DNA from: Lepiota brunneoincarnata
Taxonomy: Eukaryota > Basidiomycota > Agaricomycetes > Agaricales > Agaricaceae
DNA length: 64,000 nt
Direction of reading: 5' to 3'
Assembly (NCBI GenBank): GCA_023014365.1
Contig: JAEBUN010000017.1
Coordinates: forward strand, 186,001-250,000
In this document: positions 1 to 11,519 of the stretch, one piece after another
How positions within the stretch are numbered: the stretch's first letter is position 1
Layout of the letters: every line of letters starts with the position of its first letter
Translations under genes and position numbers: made by a program
Notes under the pieces: generated by a model
The model's database searches: none
Told to the model about the DNA's origin: nothing
Seen by the model: only the letters and a program-made list of their open reading frames with translations

Positions 1-174
1 TGAAGTGAAACGGTTCAGGTGTTCGTACAGAATTTCAGCAGTGTCTCGTCTGTCTCACAATGGGCTAAGCGACAGTATTCCATCACCGTTTCCGGCTACA
101 TGAAAACATACTCTCTGAGGGAAAATTACATATTATACTCGACTCCTCCCAATTGTCCTCCATTTATACCTTCC

Positions 175-2535
175 TCAGGCACCCTTCAACTGAACAACTG
201 TTGCACACATCGTAGCCCAAAAATCCACCTTGGGCCTTTCAGCAGCCGCAACCTGCCCAGCACGTGTTGGAGTAGCACGGTACGGACAATCTTGGGCAAC
301 AGTTCTCAAATTCGCTGGAGCTGTTGTCAGAAACAGCTTGAAGAACCCTACATCCTTGGTTATTCCATCAGGCATCCAAAATTCCCAAGGGTCGACACCA
401 CTTTCGCCGTATCCTATTGGAAACTCGGATTTGGGCGGTAGGATAACATCGACTCGGGATGCAGAGGTGGAGGTTCCTACACCAGTTGGCGGGAGATACC
501 ATGGTGCTATTGGCCTCTTAGACAATTTATCATGTACAAACAAACAATGATACCCACTGATTGAGAGTTCGGAGGGGTCGAAGTAGAAGAGGTGGGGGTA
601 AAGCGGTAGGTCCGTACGGTTGTCAATTATAGCTCCATACCGTTTAGTGTGTGGCTCTACAACAACCGTCGCAAGGTCTCGAACAAATATATTTCCGCCG
701 ACTGGCTTGCCGAAAAGGTCAAAATCTTCGTTATAGGACATTTCGAGCTCTCTCATTTCCATAGACACGTTGACCGGCGGAACATCTGGGTTCGTGCGAC
801 ACAGGTGGAATCGGAAGTTGATCATACACCGAACAACCTCCTGTAGGACCCATGTATTGCTCTCAGGGATTGTGAATGGGGAGCGGGTACCAATGTGCTC
901 GGCGGCCATGGGCAAATGGTGGTCGATGTAGACGGTCCCATCCTGAAGTGTTAGGACAAGGTCCGCCGAGGATATGTCCTTGACAACCCCAACAGAGTGC
1001 AAGGCACAGAAATCACTAGTAAAGACGGACTCGAGCCAAATAAGATCGGGAGAAAAGATTGTAAGAGATTCAGATGGTCGCTCGATGAGCTTGCAATAAA
1101 AAATGCGGTGGAGGTCAAGCGGGGGGGAGTCGGGTGTGAACTTGAGGCGAGATGAGAACGTGTCTACTGAGGAGACAACGAGATTTCCCAGGGCAGGATT
1201 AGGCTGCTGTGGCAGGGATACAAGATTCGATTTGTGAACCGAGAACTTCGAGCCAATGGATATGCCTTGTGCAGTCCCAGCTTCCAATGTTAATATTTCG
1301 CTATGCTTGTTACCAAGAATGAAGCTCTTGTCACCCCCTTGGATCCTATGATTGAACAACCTCCTATAAATCTGCGCTCCTTCACAATGAGCATTCTGCC
1401 TAAGAAACCTGAGTAAAGGGACCAGTAGAATAGTGAAGTTCACATACCAACGAGGCATATTCAACTTATGCATGAGGGATGTATATGTCAGATCCTCGAC
1501 ATTGTGCTCATGCAGCACTTTCAACAAGCTATGGGTGAACACCCCATTGGGCTTGTTAGGGTGCTCGTGCGCAAGTTGCTGACGTCCACACGCGGCGAGC
1601 AATACATGCGAGGAGTGGTTCTTGCCCGAAAATCCTTGGGTGGCATTTGTACTGCGCGATATGTTTCCGACGACACCATCATCATAGTGTGGCGGGATGG
1701 GGGGTGGACGGTAAATACGACGGGGGACGTAGCCTCCTTTCTCCGCAGAACATACATCTTCGCCCCGATTCGCTCCCGCCGAATGACAGCAGTCCAAAAC
1801 GAGCGTCTAGTGCGCGGTCAGATCCACGAACACAAAATGTCCCGATTTTTTGGTAATTTCGCTCACAATGTTATTACCCCTTGTCTCCGAGAGCCGATTC
1901 AATAACACCGATATCGTTCTATCTGGAATTGCTGGCACCGCCTCCTCTTCTCTAATGATTCCTCTCTTGCCGTATTCGTCTATAATCTCTCGCTCATGGA
2001 CACTCAAAACACCCATATCCGCCGGACATATCGCCTCAACGTACTCACCCACCGTAACCCAGTCCTCCCAATCCAGTGGCTTCTCACACCTTGCTCCGTG
2101 TCCCGCGAAATAGATTACAATAGCAACTTCATCCTTCCGCGGGGGGATCAGGTTTCTGAGTTGATCAAAGGCCTTGAGGATGCCGACGCGTGATGCTTGT
2201 TCGTTGCGGAGGTTGATGATATTGCGCGAGGGGACATTGAGTCGGGATATGAGATAGGCGTAGATGTCGTCGGCGTCCTTGGCGGCGCTGTGGAGGTTTG
2301 GGTAGGATGGCGAGGCATAGGTGTTGATGCCGATTACAAGGGCATAGAGGGGTGGAAGTTGGAAGTAGCTGTGCACATCGGCGTTAGTTTGGGTATGAGT
2401 GGATGTAGGAAGAGAGCCTTGCTTAGACGGAGAGGTTGGGGAGGTCGGGGAGGTTGGTGGGTTTCTGATTATCATATCTACGGGTTAGATTATGAGGAAA
2501 GGGTATCAGTCGAGGAATACTCACATTTCACTCAT
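175..2535 (-). CDS. Caspase-domain (peptidase C14, metacaspase-like) protein, 5 exons
   Basis: A probable cysteine protease of the caspase p20 fold. Both catalytic residues are visible: His in YFAGHGA (exon 2) and Cys in LVLDCCHSAG (start of exon 3). I infer introns at 2465-2524, 1807-1866, 1400-1447 and 507-557 (60, 60, 48 and 51 nt, all GT-AG). The joined exons give 713 residues with no stop. The 1807-1866 intron removes a stop that would otherwise split the His and Cys halves. The start is ATG 2533-2535, a tiny 11-nt exon; an ATG at 2475 is the alternative. The C-terminal ~400 residues are not caspase-like but match the orphan gene at 27.6-28.5 kb (YPHLFYFDP and DVGFFKLFLTTAP are shared). 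The last two introns are multiples of three without stops, so naive gene calls read through them. Substrate and role are unknown; fungal C14 proteins are linked to regulated cell death. Confidence 0.85.
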
Positions 2536-2746
2536 TTTTTTCTTCCCCTTCAAGTAACGCGCATCAAGGCTGTTGAAACAAAGTTCATCAATCGCAAAAT
2601 CTTACATATGTAACGGCTTATCACCACTGGTCTAATTAGGAACAAGGCGCTTAGATATTTCCCATGTGGCACCGCCGGAAATTCCACAGCTCGCACCACA
2701 TCTCATTCGCACAAATCAACGAAGATAGACAACGAAAAACACAAAA

Positions 2747-4750
2747 TTAGCTCAACGTCCGAGGTAACAACCCAATGACATAGGCACCATTTACTGCTCC
2801 TCCGTCTTTCATGCTCAGCCATCTTCCTAAACGATGTTCTTGCCCTGCACCAACCACCAACAACGCCGGATTCACGTTCCCCGTTGCCACAGGTGGTTGC
2901 AGCCAAGATGAGGGTTTTAAGTTTTCGGTGAAGAATGTTTTCGGCGGGGATATGATCTGCAGGGAATTCGCAACGCCCGGGATGGGTATACTACCGATGA
3001 GAGAGAAGGACTTGAGGTTGGAGTGGAGTTTCCACAGACGGACTTGACCCTCCCAGGAACCTGAGGTAGATAAACTTAGAGGAGGCAAGAAGGTGCTGGA
3101 GAAGCAGCCTACCCGAAGCGAAGAGGTCGGAATACTGCTGCGCAGCCAACGCAGTGATCCACCGTGGTGTTTGGATCAAGCCCTCTGTAGACGACACGAC
3201 CTCGCTGAGGCCATGTGCAAGTGGTTGAGTGAATATCGGCTTTTTCTTTTGGGTTGTCCATAGGCAGATTGACCTTAGCCAATTGGTGAGCTATGTATTG
3301 AAAGTGGAAGGAGCGACCTGATGGAGGAACCTACCCGCTATCACCTCCACTCACAAATGTTGTTTCGTCGATCATGGCAACGCATTCCATACTTCCCTCG
3401 AGGAAGTTCTTCTCTCGTTCCTTGTTTATGGCACTCACACCGCCCTCACCTTCGACGTCGCAATCCCCTTCGTCATCTGCACGCAATCCACCTTCCAGGA
3501 TCTCGCGTATTCGACTGCGTCCACCGCCGCGGAATACAAGTTGTGTTTCTTCGACGATCTTCCAGTACCGTGCAGTTTTGTCTCTACCGCCGACGCTGAC
3601 ACAGTTGTCTCCCCGAAGCGAATCGATATTGAGGACGAAGTCTTGATGGCCGAAAAGTGTTTCGACGTATCCCATGACGGTGGGTGTGAGATCGTAGATT
3701 TTGAGTGTGCGGTCGAAGGATGCAGTGAAAAGTTGGTATGTAGATTTTCGGAATGTTAGTGCCTGGGAGTATGTGAGTCTCCTGGGGATAGAGTGTGAGC
3801 TGGGTAGTAATACCGATATGACGTCTTTGTGGTTCATGGGACCATGGAAAGTTTTGATCCATTCTCCCTTTTCCACATCCCATATCACCAACCGCCGATC
3901 TCGCCCTCCACTAGCGAGATACTTCCCATCACTACTTAATGCAAGCGTAAGGACTTGGTCTGCATGTCCCTTGATGTTGTCGGTGAATTGTGTCGATACG
4001 GTGGCCTTGCCCTTGCCCTTTGCTCTACTTTTGGTAGCTGCAGCGTCGACGGACGGTGTTCTGCTCTTGTAAAAAGTTGAGAGCTTTTTGCCGGTAGAAA
4101 CATCCCATTTGATGATAGAGCCTTCTTTTCCAGAGGTGAAGAGGTAATTTCCGGATTCGGTCGCGACAGCAGAGGTTACTGAGAAACGATGACCTCGTGT
4201 TCGAAGGATAGGTGGTGAGGAGATGTTGTACTGCAGCGAGAAGTTGGAAGACAAGTAGTCGGGTACCTTAAAAGAGTGACGTACGAGGTCTGCGACGAAG
4301 AGATGGACTTTGCCCGAGTACTCGAGAGCGTCTTGCTTTAGTCGTGACGATATGAGTTCTTTGTCAATTTCTGCGGCGTCGAACTCTCCATCCGCTACCT
4401 AGAAATGAGAATACGGGTGTGCTTTTCTAATGATGTAATAACATACCGAGCCTTTCTTTGACACCCTCCAGATACAACTGAGCGAGTCTCAAACGCTTTT
4501 GTGCAGGTGTCTCGTCCTCGTCCGCACTCGCTCCCGGATCCGGATCCTCCGCCCTCAGATCTAGGTCGTCGATGCCACCCAAATCGTCGTCTGATGCACC
4601 CGAGAGTTCCACATCTTCCCTTGACTTTTTGGGTTTTGGTTTACTCTTCGGAACTGATTTTTTAGTCACGCCATTGGATTTTGCGGATTTGAATGAGTCT
4701 GTGCGTTTGCGTTTTCTTTGTTTTGCGGAGGAGAAAAACGAGTCTGGCAT
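2747..4750 (-). CDS. RRP9: U3 snoRNP WD40 protein Rrp9 (U3-55K)
   Basis: WD40 component of the box C/D U3 snoRNP, needed for 18S pre-rRNA processing in the nucleolus. The N-terminus is a basic/acidic tail (MPDSFFSSAKQRKRKRTD..., then a D/E-rich stretch), followed by QKRLRLAQLYLEGVKERL, typical of the family. WD repeats follow: GHRFSVTSAV, GHADQVLTLALSSDGKYLAS, TASFDRTLKIYDL, GHQDFVLNIDSL, EGSMECVAMIDETTFVSG and SGSWEGQVRLWKL. The family hallmark VGAGQEHRLGRW lies near the end. I infer introns at 4395-4446, 3763-3813, 3274-3334 and 3061-3112; the exons join to 595 residues, normal for Rrp9. It lies 211 bp downstream of the caspase-like gene on the same strand and diverges from the aminotransferase gene. 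Confidence 0.93.
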
Positions 4751-5036
4751 GACCGAGTGATCCTCTTCTGTCGATATAAGTCGATATAATTAAAATTTTT
4801 CTTGGGAAGATAGTGTTTGGCAGTGCTTATTTTGAAACGTGATCACGTAATACGCGACTGAATGATCCTTGAAACGCCTGGCAGAGAATTAAGATCCAGG
4901 TGATATACAATGTGTGAAAAAAATAGGGCTGAATAGCAAAGATAGCGCAGAGGAAATGAAAAGACAGCTGGCCTGGCTGTGCCGGCCGATAAAAAGTTGA
5001 CGACGACCTCGTACCTCTGTGCAACCAGGTCACGGG
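4751..5036. promoter_or_regulatory. Divergent promoter between RRP9 and alanine aminotransferase
   Basis: The 286 bp between the two start codons must hold the 5' regions of both genes. It is AT-rich near RRP9 (4780-4830). No clear TATA box or known operator is visible. Confidence 0.5.
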
Positions 5037-6659
5037 ATGATCCCCTCAACCTCGACCTTGTGCTGGCCTCTTCGCCGGCCAGCCTTCTTCTACCGTTCCT
5101 TTACTTCCTCTTCCACAATCATGCGTCCTCTCACCCGAGATGCCCTCAACCCTGCCATTCTTAACGTCCAGTACGCTGTCCGTGGTGAGCTCGCCATCAG
5201 AGCCGAGCAGCTCCGCGACAAGCTCAAGGAGCCCGGTCACAACCTCCCCTTTGACAAGGTCATCTCCTCCAACATCGGCAACCCCCAGCAGAAGGGTCTG
5301 GACCAACAGCCGATAACCTTTGTGCGACAGGCAAGTCACTTTCTCGCCTTCCACATGATTCTCTAATCCGACTCCCGACCCCAGGTTGCGGCTCTGACAG
5401 AGTGGCCCGCTCTAGCAGAACTTGCGCCGAACGCCTTCCCTCGCGATGTAATCGCACGCGCAGAGGAGCTTTTACAGGAGATTGGCTCCATCGGTGCATA
5501 CTCTCATAGCCAGGGTGTACCTTTCATCCGCAAGAACGTCGCCAAGTTTATTCAAGGTGTGTAGGACCGTCCCAGATACCATCCTCACCAAGATTGATCG
5601 CTATCGATAGAGCGCGATGGATACTCAGCCGACCCAGCCAATATTTTCCTTACTGCTGGAGCCTCTGCGGGCGTATCTCTCCTCATCTCGATGCTCATTT
5701 CTTCCCCCACTTCTGGAATCCTGATCCCTATCCCACAATACCCCCTCTATACCGCGACGCTTGCCCAGTATAACGGTGTGCCGATCCCCTACTACCTTGA
5801 TGAGTCATCCGGATGGTCCACCTCGACTGAATCCATCGAGTCTGCAGTCCAGGATGCTCTTGCTAAAGGCATCACACCCAAGGCGCTCGTGATCATCAAC
5901 CCTGGCAACCCTACTGGTGCCCTTCTCGACGAAGCCACCCAAGAAAGTCTTGTCAAGCTTTGCGAGGAACACTCCCTTGTCCTCCTTGCGGATGAGGTCT
6001 ACCAGGTCAACTTGCACCAGCGCTCTACTCACTCGTTTACTTCCTTCAAAAAAGTCGTCAGCAAAATGCGCTCACCCATCCCACTGGTCTCCTTCCACTC
6101 AACCTCCAAGGGTGTCACCGGCGAGTGCGGCAGACGCGGAGGCTATTTTGAGTGTGTCAACTTTTCCGAGGAGATCCTTGCTCTCATCTACAAGATGGTC
6201 TCCGTCGGCCTGTGCCCGCCCGTGTCGGGGCAGATAGGTGTCGATTCTATGGTGCGCCCACCCAAGGTTGGCGAGGAGAGCCATGAACTCTGGAAGAAAG
6301 AGACAGATGCGATCCATGCCGCCCTTGCATCGCGCACACACCACATGGCTGAGCGGCTGAACCAGCTTCCAGGAGTATCTTGCGTCGACTCACCAGGAGC
6401 ATTGTATTTATTCCCGCAGATCCACCTGTCTCGCAAGGCTCAGGAGGTTGCGAGGGAAAGGGGCAAGGAACCTGATGCGTTTTATGCGCTTGGGCTTTTG
6501 GACAAGACGGGTATATGCGTTGTGCCCGGGAGTGGATTTGGACAAAAGGAGGGTGAATGGCACTACCGACTAACCTGTCTGTGCCCAGGTGTGGAGGAGT
6601 ATGTGAGCAAACTAGAGCAATTCCACTTGGAATTTGTAGAGACATATGGACGTGTCTGA
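5037..6659 (+). CDS. Alanine aminotransferase (PLP-dependent), possibly dual-targeted
   Basis: Interconverts alanine and 2-oxoglutarate with pyruvate and glutamate. The class I/II aminotransferase fold is seen as NPGNPTGALLDE, LADEVYQVN and the PLP-lysine segment STSKGVTGECGRRGGYFE, a hallmark of this subfamily. Introns: 5331-5384, a GC-AG intron (CAG|GCAAGT donor), and 5557-5610 (GT-AG). The joined frame has no break. ATG 5121 starts a 476-residue protein. An in-frame ATG at 5037 adds 28 residues rich in Arg, Ser and Phe with no acidic residue, resembling a mitochondrial presequence, for 504 residues in all. Both forms may be made by leaky scanning, as fungi have mitochondrial and cytosolic alanine aminotransferases. 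It is divergent from RRP9. Confidence 0.93.
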
Positions 6660-7133
6660 TCTACATAGACTCAATAACATTGTCGCATTGCCCCATTAGA
6701 AACGGCGGAGCGGTTCGCGGGAAGGACAATGCAATATGCAGACCACGCACAGGCCAGTTGACGGCATGCAAGGTCAGAACGTGTGTGGCACGAGGGATTT
6801 GATGATAAAACCTAATTTCTATCAGATGACAACACAGAGCCTGTCCGACGTCGACATAACGAGAGGACGAGGCAGGCGTGAGGCGGTCCTCTGGCGAAAA
6901 ACCCGCAGACAGACCCCCAAAAAGTAAGATGCTTAGTCAGCATCTGGTCTGTGCACTGGTAGTGGTTAAAGGAAGGACCGGGCCTGTCAACTCTCGTCAA
7001 CAAACCAAACCGTCGCCTTGCACACTCTAGATGATGATTAAATACACCCACCCCTCCCTCTCTCCTCTTCTCCCTCAATAACACCCCCCCAGCACTTACT
7101 GCTGGTCTCAACCAGCACATACACTCACTCAGA
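6660..7133 (+). promoter_or_regulatory. Intergenic region and promoter of the copper-fist gene
   Basis: Untranslated sequence between two + strand genes. From about 7040 to 7100 it is strongly pyrimidine-rich (CCCACCCCTCCCTCTCTCC...), typical of fungal core promoters and leaders, just before the ATG at 7134. No other gene is seen. Confidence 0.4.
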
Positions 7134-9156
7134 ATGGTCTGTGAGCTCCTCTGCACCACTCCTGTGCTTTGTGCTTGCTCACGCATCATCGTCCCCCACC
7201 AGGTCTTCATTGAAAGCAAAAAATACGCGTGGTAAGCATCCCCAGCAGTGACCCCACGCTGCGCTGGCCGCTCATACCTTGTCAGCGAAACTTGTATCAA
7301 GGGCCACAGATCCTCCGCCTGCAAGCATACAGATCGCCCACTATTTGAGATTAAGAAGAAGGGTCGCCCCGTCACCCAGTGCGAACACTGCCGAGAATTA
7401 CGGAAAACGAAACAAGTTCATGTCAAGTGCATCTGTGAAATGAAAACAGACACCTCTCCCCCCAAGAAAGGTGTGCCCCCACCACTTTTTTCCAACCAGC
7501 GGTTAGCTCATTGATAAGGCGGTTCTCAACCCTTTTCGATCGTTAGCCAGCATTAAGGCCCCAGAGAGCGCCGCGTTTCCTAATGGCTTACCCGAAGCGT
7601 TGGCCTTGGAGGCGTCGGTTGCACAGCTAGAAGCTCCCTCTGACCTGCATCTCTATGGCGGTATGCAGATTCTTGCCGGGTGATCTCCCTGCGTCTCCAC
7701 CATGGCTAATATCATCATAGGAGTAGCTCATAGCTGTTCTTGTGCTGACGGTGGGGCTTGCACCTGCTGTACTCCGAGGAAGCCCGCGCCTAGGCCACGG
7801 CGTAAAACCGAACCCGCACCATTGTCCACTGCTGCTGCTTCTGTTACTGCCGTCGCTCATGCCGGTCGTGATGTACCGGGTGCAAACGAAGTTCCGCCTC
7901 GTGCATCCTCGCATATCCTCGCACGCATCTCTGAGCTTCGCCCAGTTCTTCCCCGCCCTAGTGGCCACTCCAGTCCTCACCATGACCCCTCTTCGGGGTT
8001 CGCCCATGGACATGGTAATCGCCACCACGAGGACTCCTTCTTCAGCCCTTATGGCCGGGCCTACGATATCAACCACCCCCATCACCCCCATACCGCCGAC
8101 GAAGGCCCCCGGTACCCCTTTAGCCCACCCCCTCCCAAAACACAGGAGACCTACGATCGTGCAGCGGCAAACTCGATATCAAACACATCCCAACCCTCCA
8201 TCACGTTTCCCTCTCCGTGTGGTTGCGGCGATGGTTGCAGCTGCCCGGGATGCTTCCACCACAACAATGCCCCCTTTGCACCTTCCGCTATTGCCTACCC
8301 TACCTGCTCTAACCCTGCTACTTGTAATGCTTGCCTCGACTGCACAATACTTTCCTTACCGCCCGACACCACCTTGTCAATACCACAACCCCAACAAGCC
8401 GAAGCAATTGATGAGTGGATTCGTCAAGTACAAGCAAACCCCAATTCGATAATGATGGCGACCGATGTCGACAAGCAATTTGCCGGATGGGATAGTCTCT
8501 CTCAATCGACTACCCGCCGTCGCCAGTGTGCTACATGCTCTACCTTCTTTTGCACTTGTGAGAAGGAAAGCAGCGATAGTGGATCTCCGAGCGAGTACCA
8601 CAGTGTCAAATCACCCTGCTGCCACAAACCACTACTCGACAAGTCGGCCGATATGGGAACTTTGATAACACCTCCTGACCAGGGCCACCAGGTGTATGGT
8701 TCATCTGACTTGTTTGACTACTCTCTGTTTGGAATGCCACCCTCCGTCAACACTTATCTAGATGTGGCTTCCAATGTCGTTGGGGCTTTTCGCAGCCGTT
8801 CGCCATCGATATCCCCAAGCTCCAGTCACGAGTTTCCACCTCAGCTCTCCACGGCGTTCCCGTACCCGACCTTCATTGACAAGATGCCTCCTACACAGCA
8901 AACCGTGTTTATTAACGGACGCGGTTTCTATTCGGATACCTACCTGACTCTGAACTCCGATGAGCGCATTGCGCTTGACGCCCACTCATCATTCTTGACC
9001 CTGCCACTGTCGAGCATCGACCATTCTACGGGATCGTATGCCATCAGCAATCCAGACTCGGACGCATCACTTGACTCGCTGGATGATTTGGCGCCTCCAG
9101 TGCCGCAGCAATCTGTGTCTCCAGTATCGTTCGAGGAGATGCGGCCTTTGTACTGA
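7134..9156 (+). CDS. Copper-fist transcription factor (Mac1/Ace1-like), 5 exons
   Basis: A DNA-binding regulator of copper homeostasis genes. The N-terminal copper fist is complete: the zinc-binding Cys pattern runs from YACETCIKGHRSSACKHTDR through KKKGRPVTQCEHCRELRK to VKCIC, including the (R/K)GRP minor-groove motif. Downstream are Cys clusters typical of copper-sensing domains: CSCADGGACTCC and CGCGDGCSCPGCFHH, plus a third (CSNPATCNACLDC). The start codon is a 3-nt exon: the first intron (7137-7202) begins right after ATG. Other introns are 7232-7285, 7473-7518 (weak GTGCCC donor) and 7661-7720. The joined exons give 598 residues without a break. The long Ser/Pro-rich tail looks disordered. 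Copper-responsive control is inferred from the family only. Confidence 0.93.
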
Positions 9157-11519
9157 CGACGTTGGAATCGCTCCGTCGTCGGGGCGCCCTTGGATCGATA
9201 TGTCCAGCCGATGTATACACCACTCCCGCACGTTCCCATCGAATCTTACCGGCCTGTCTGGACTTATTGCTTCTCATCAGTCGCCTTCACAACCTGTTCT
9301 TGTTGCCTTGCAATGTTTCATTACCTCAGCATTTTCTTCCTTCTTGATTTATTTTCTGCCGCCCACTTTTGTCCAGTTTACATGTGTACTACTACTTTAC
9401 CCTCAATGACGCGCACATTGATTGTCCTATTATCACACATAACTATTATTTCTTCCAAGATTTGCCTCACGCACTATTGGACCCACTTACCGGCCTGCAC
9501 CAACGAAGCCACCCTCGTCCCCTCGCCTGTTGTAGACACACCAACCCCCAGTAGCTCCCGTTCCATTGCATTGGATCACCAGCTCTATACCCTCTTCCCA
9601 GGGTAATTGAAAGCAGTATGTGAATGACGACAGCGAAAATGGTAAAAGAAGTTGGCTCGCCAACAGTTCGGGGCAAGAGGCAGCGCGTGTAGTGCGAGGA
9701 TCAATCGATCACCATGGACAATGAGTCGTGCTGTGTGCCGCTACCACCAGCACGCTTGCCAGTAGTGTCAATTTGAATGCTAAATATGTGGGAGGTCGAT
9801 TTCGTCATTGATCCATTCCTTCGATGACGACTTGGAATGCATGTCCACCAGTTACCATCTGCGGACGCATAATTGTGACCGGCCTGGCTACAATGGTCAG
9901 CAACAACTTAATATCCGCGTCCGCCTCATTGTTGATGCCATCTGAGGGCTTGTGGGTGGGGCATCTCATTACTCGATCACACTCCAGCTGTTCTCGAAGG
10001 AAGGGGTTAACCGTGGCTACTTCTTTCCCATTTACCATCCGGATATGATCACACCCGAAGTGGGCATGGGTTTGTTCCCAGTCGTGGGAGGACAGGATGT
10101 ATACTCCCAGGACTCTGACCTTGTGGCTGGTCATGGTTCTTTGTGGCATGGGCGCTGCAATTTTTCCTGCCCGGTAATGATGAGCGCCCGAGGATTTTCC
10201 CCTTTTGGTAGGTTGGACCTTCTAGAGTGCGAAGGATGGTATAAAATATAAAATTTGGGGCCTCATCCGGTTGGGGGTTTAACTTGCAGGATCTCCATGA
10301 AAAGAACCAGGATCGGCCGTCGAGAGATGCTCGCACACCTGCACTAAATGGAGGATTAGAGAGTTTGGAGCGCAGCCTTGGAGATAAGCTAATACCCAAA
10401 ACCGAAATAGTTGCCTAGGGGGCTTGAGCCTTGAGCGGACATCCCCCTGAGCAACGGCAGCATGCGAGGGGCCGCGAATACGCCTTGTCCTCGTCCTTAC
10501 TCGGCCTTCCCCCTGTCTTCGCTCATCACTATGACCCTAATCTTCATCCTCCAACGCCCAGAAATCCCGTCATAAATTCGCCGCACAATATCGGTAGCCA
10601 AATAACTATGGAAAGTCCTTCCTTGCGGCTCTCGGTATTAGGGTGTTACACGTGTGTCAGTGAGAGAAATCTCCCCAGGCCGTTCCTTGTCACTGTTCCT
10701 GCTTGCAACCATCGACCCCAGGCCACAACTCCCCTCTGACAATGGCATCGGCCTTTTTTTCACGCCGTTAATCGCAAGAACCTTCTGAATTGCATTCAGA
10801 ATAGTGATTACTTATGACCATGCGACCTCGGGAATGAAATTGAACTTGTTTGGCTGATGAAAAGGTTTGGTTGGAGTGCAAGCGCACTCGATGGGCCGTG
10901 GATCATCGCCCATATCTTACGCTGGGTAAACATCCAAAGATTCGGAACAATAGGAGGTTAGAAAGATTGATTGATACTCGAAGGGAGGGTTGTTTTCCTG
11001 TCAGGCCGTCCCTCGACGCTGACGACGAGCAACACCGCCTGCAAGTTGGGGGTACCCGTCCTAAGAGATTCCGTAGAGTGAGACGTCCCATAGATGATGT
11101 CGAGAAAAAAACTTGACCAACCACCCTCCTGTCGGGCATGGCGGACTTCCTAGCAGTTCTTCGTATGTAGTGAGTGGAACTTCATGCAATTGAATGCACA
11201 AGTAGCCGGAGTCACTCACATAAAGTAGGCTCCAAGCCTCCAACACGACGAGAGAACGCAGTAGATATATAAGCCAACAGTTTAGCCTTTAATTCCAGCA
11301 GTTAAAGTAGTCGGCGGCGCCGTCTTTTTCACTTGCATACAAACCTCCACGAGGCATCCAGGGGTGCAACTAGACAATGAGGGCACTGACCGGCTAAAAG
11401 CCAAAACGCCGGATTTCCTTTCGCGGAAATGATCTACACCAGTGGCCCTTGTTAGGTCATGTGGACGCTGGAAAGACAAAGCAATGACCTCAATTGTCAA
11501 TTGATCCCAGCAACCCTTC
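9157..11519. other. Intergenic region, no gene recognised
   Basis: 2.4 kb. Short open frames exist on both strands, for example around 10431-10739, but none has recognisable motifs, domain-like composition or plausible splicing. The first few hundred bases are probably the 3' UTR of the copper-fist gene. A TATATAAG box at about 11264 may belong to the FAD oxidoreductase gene downstream. Confidence 0.4.

Noticed and set aside
1..174. Separate gene in the first bases of the window
   Set aside because: The + strand frame from 19 to 441 overlaps the caspase-like gene's 3' end antisense and has no motif; this is flank.
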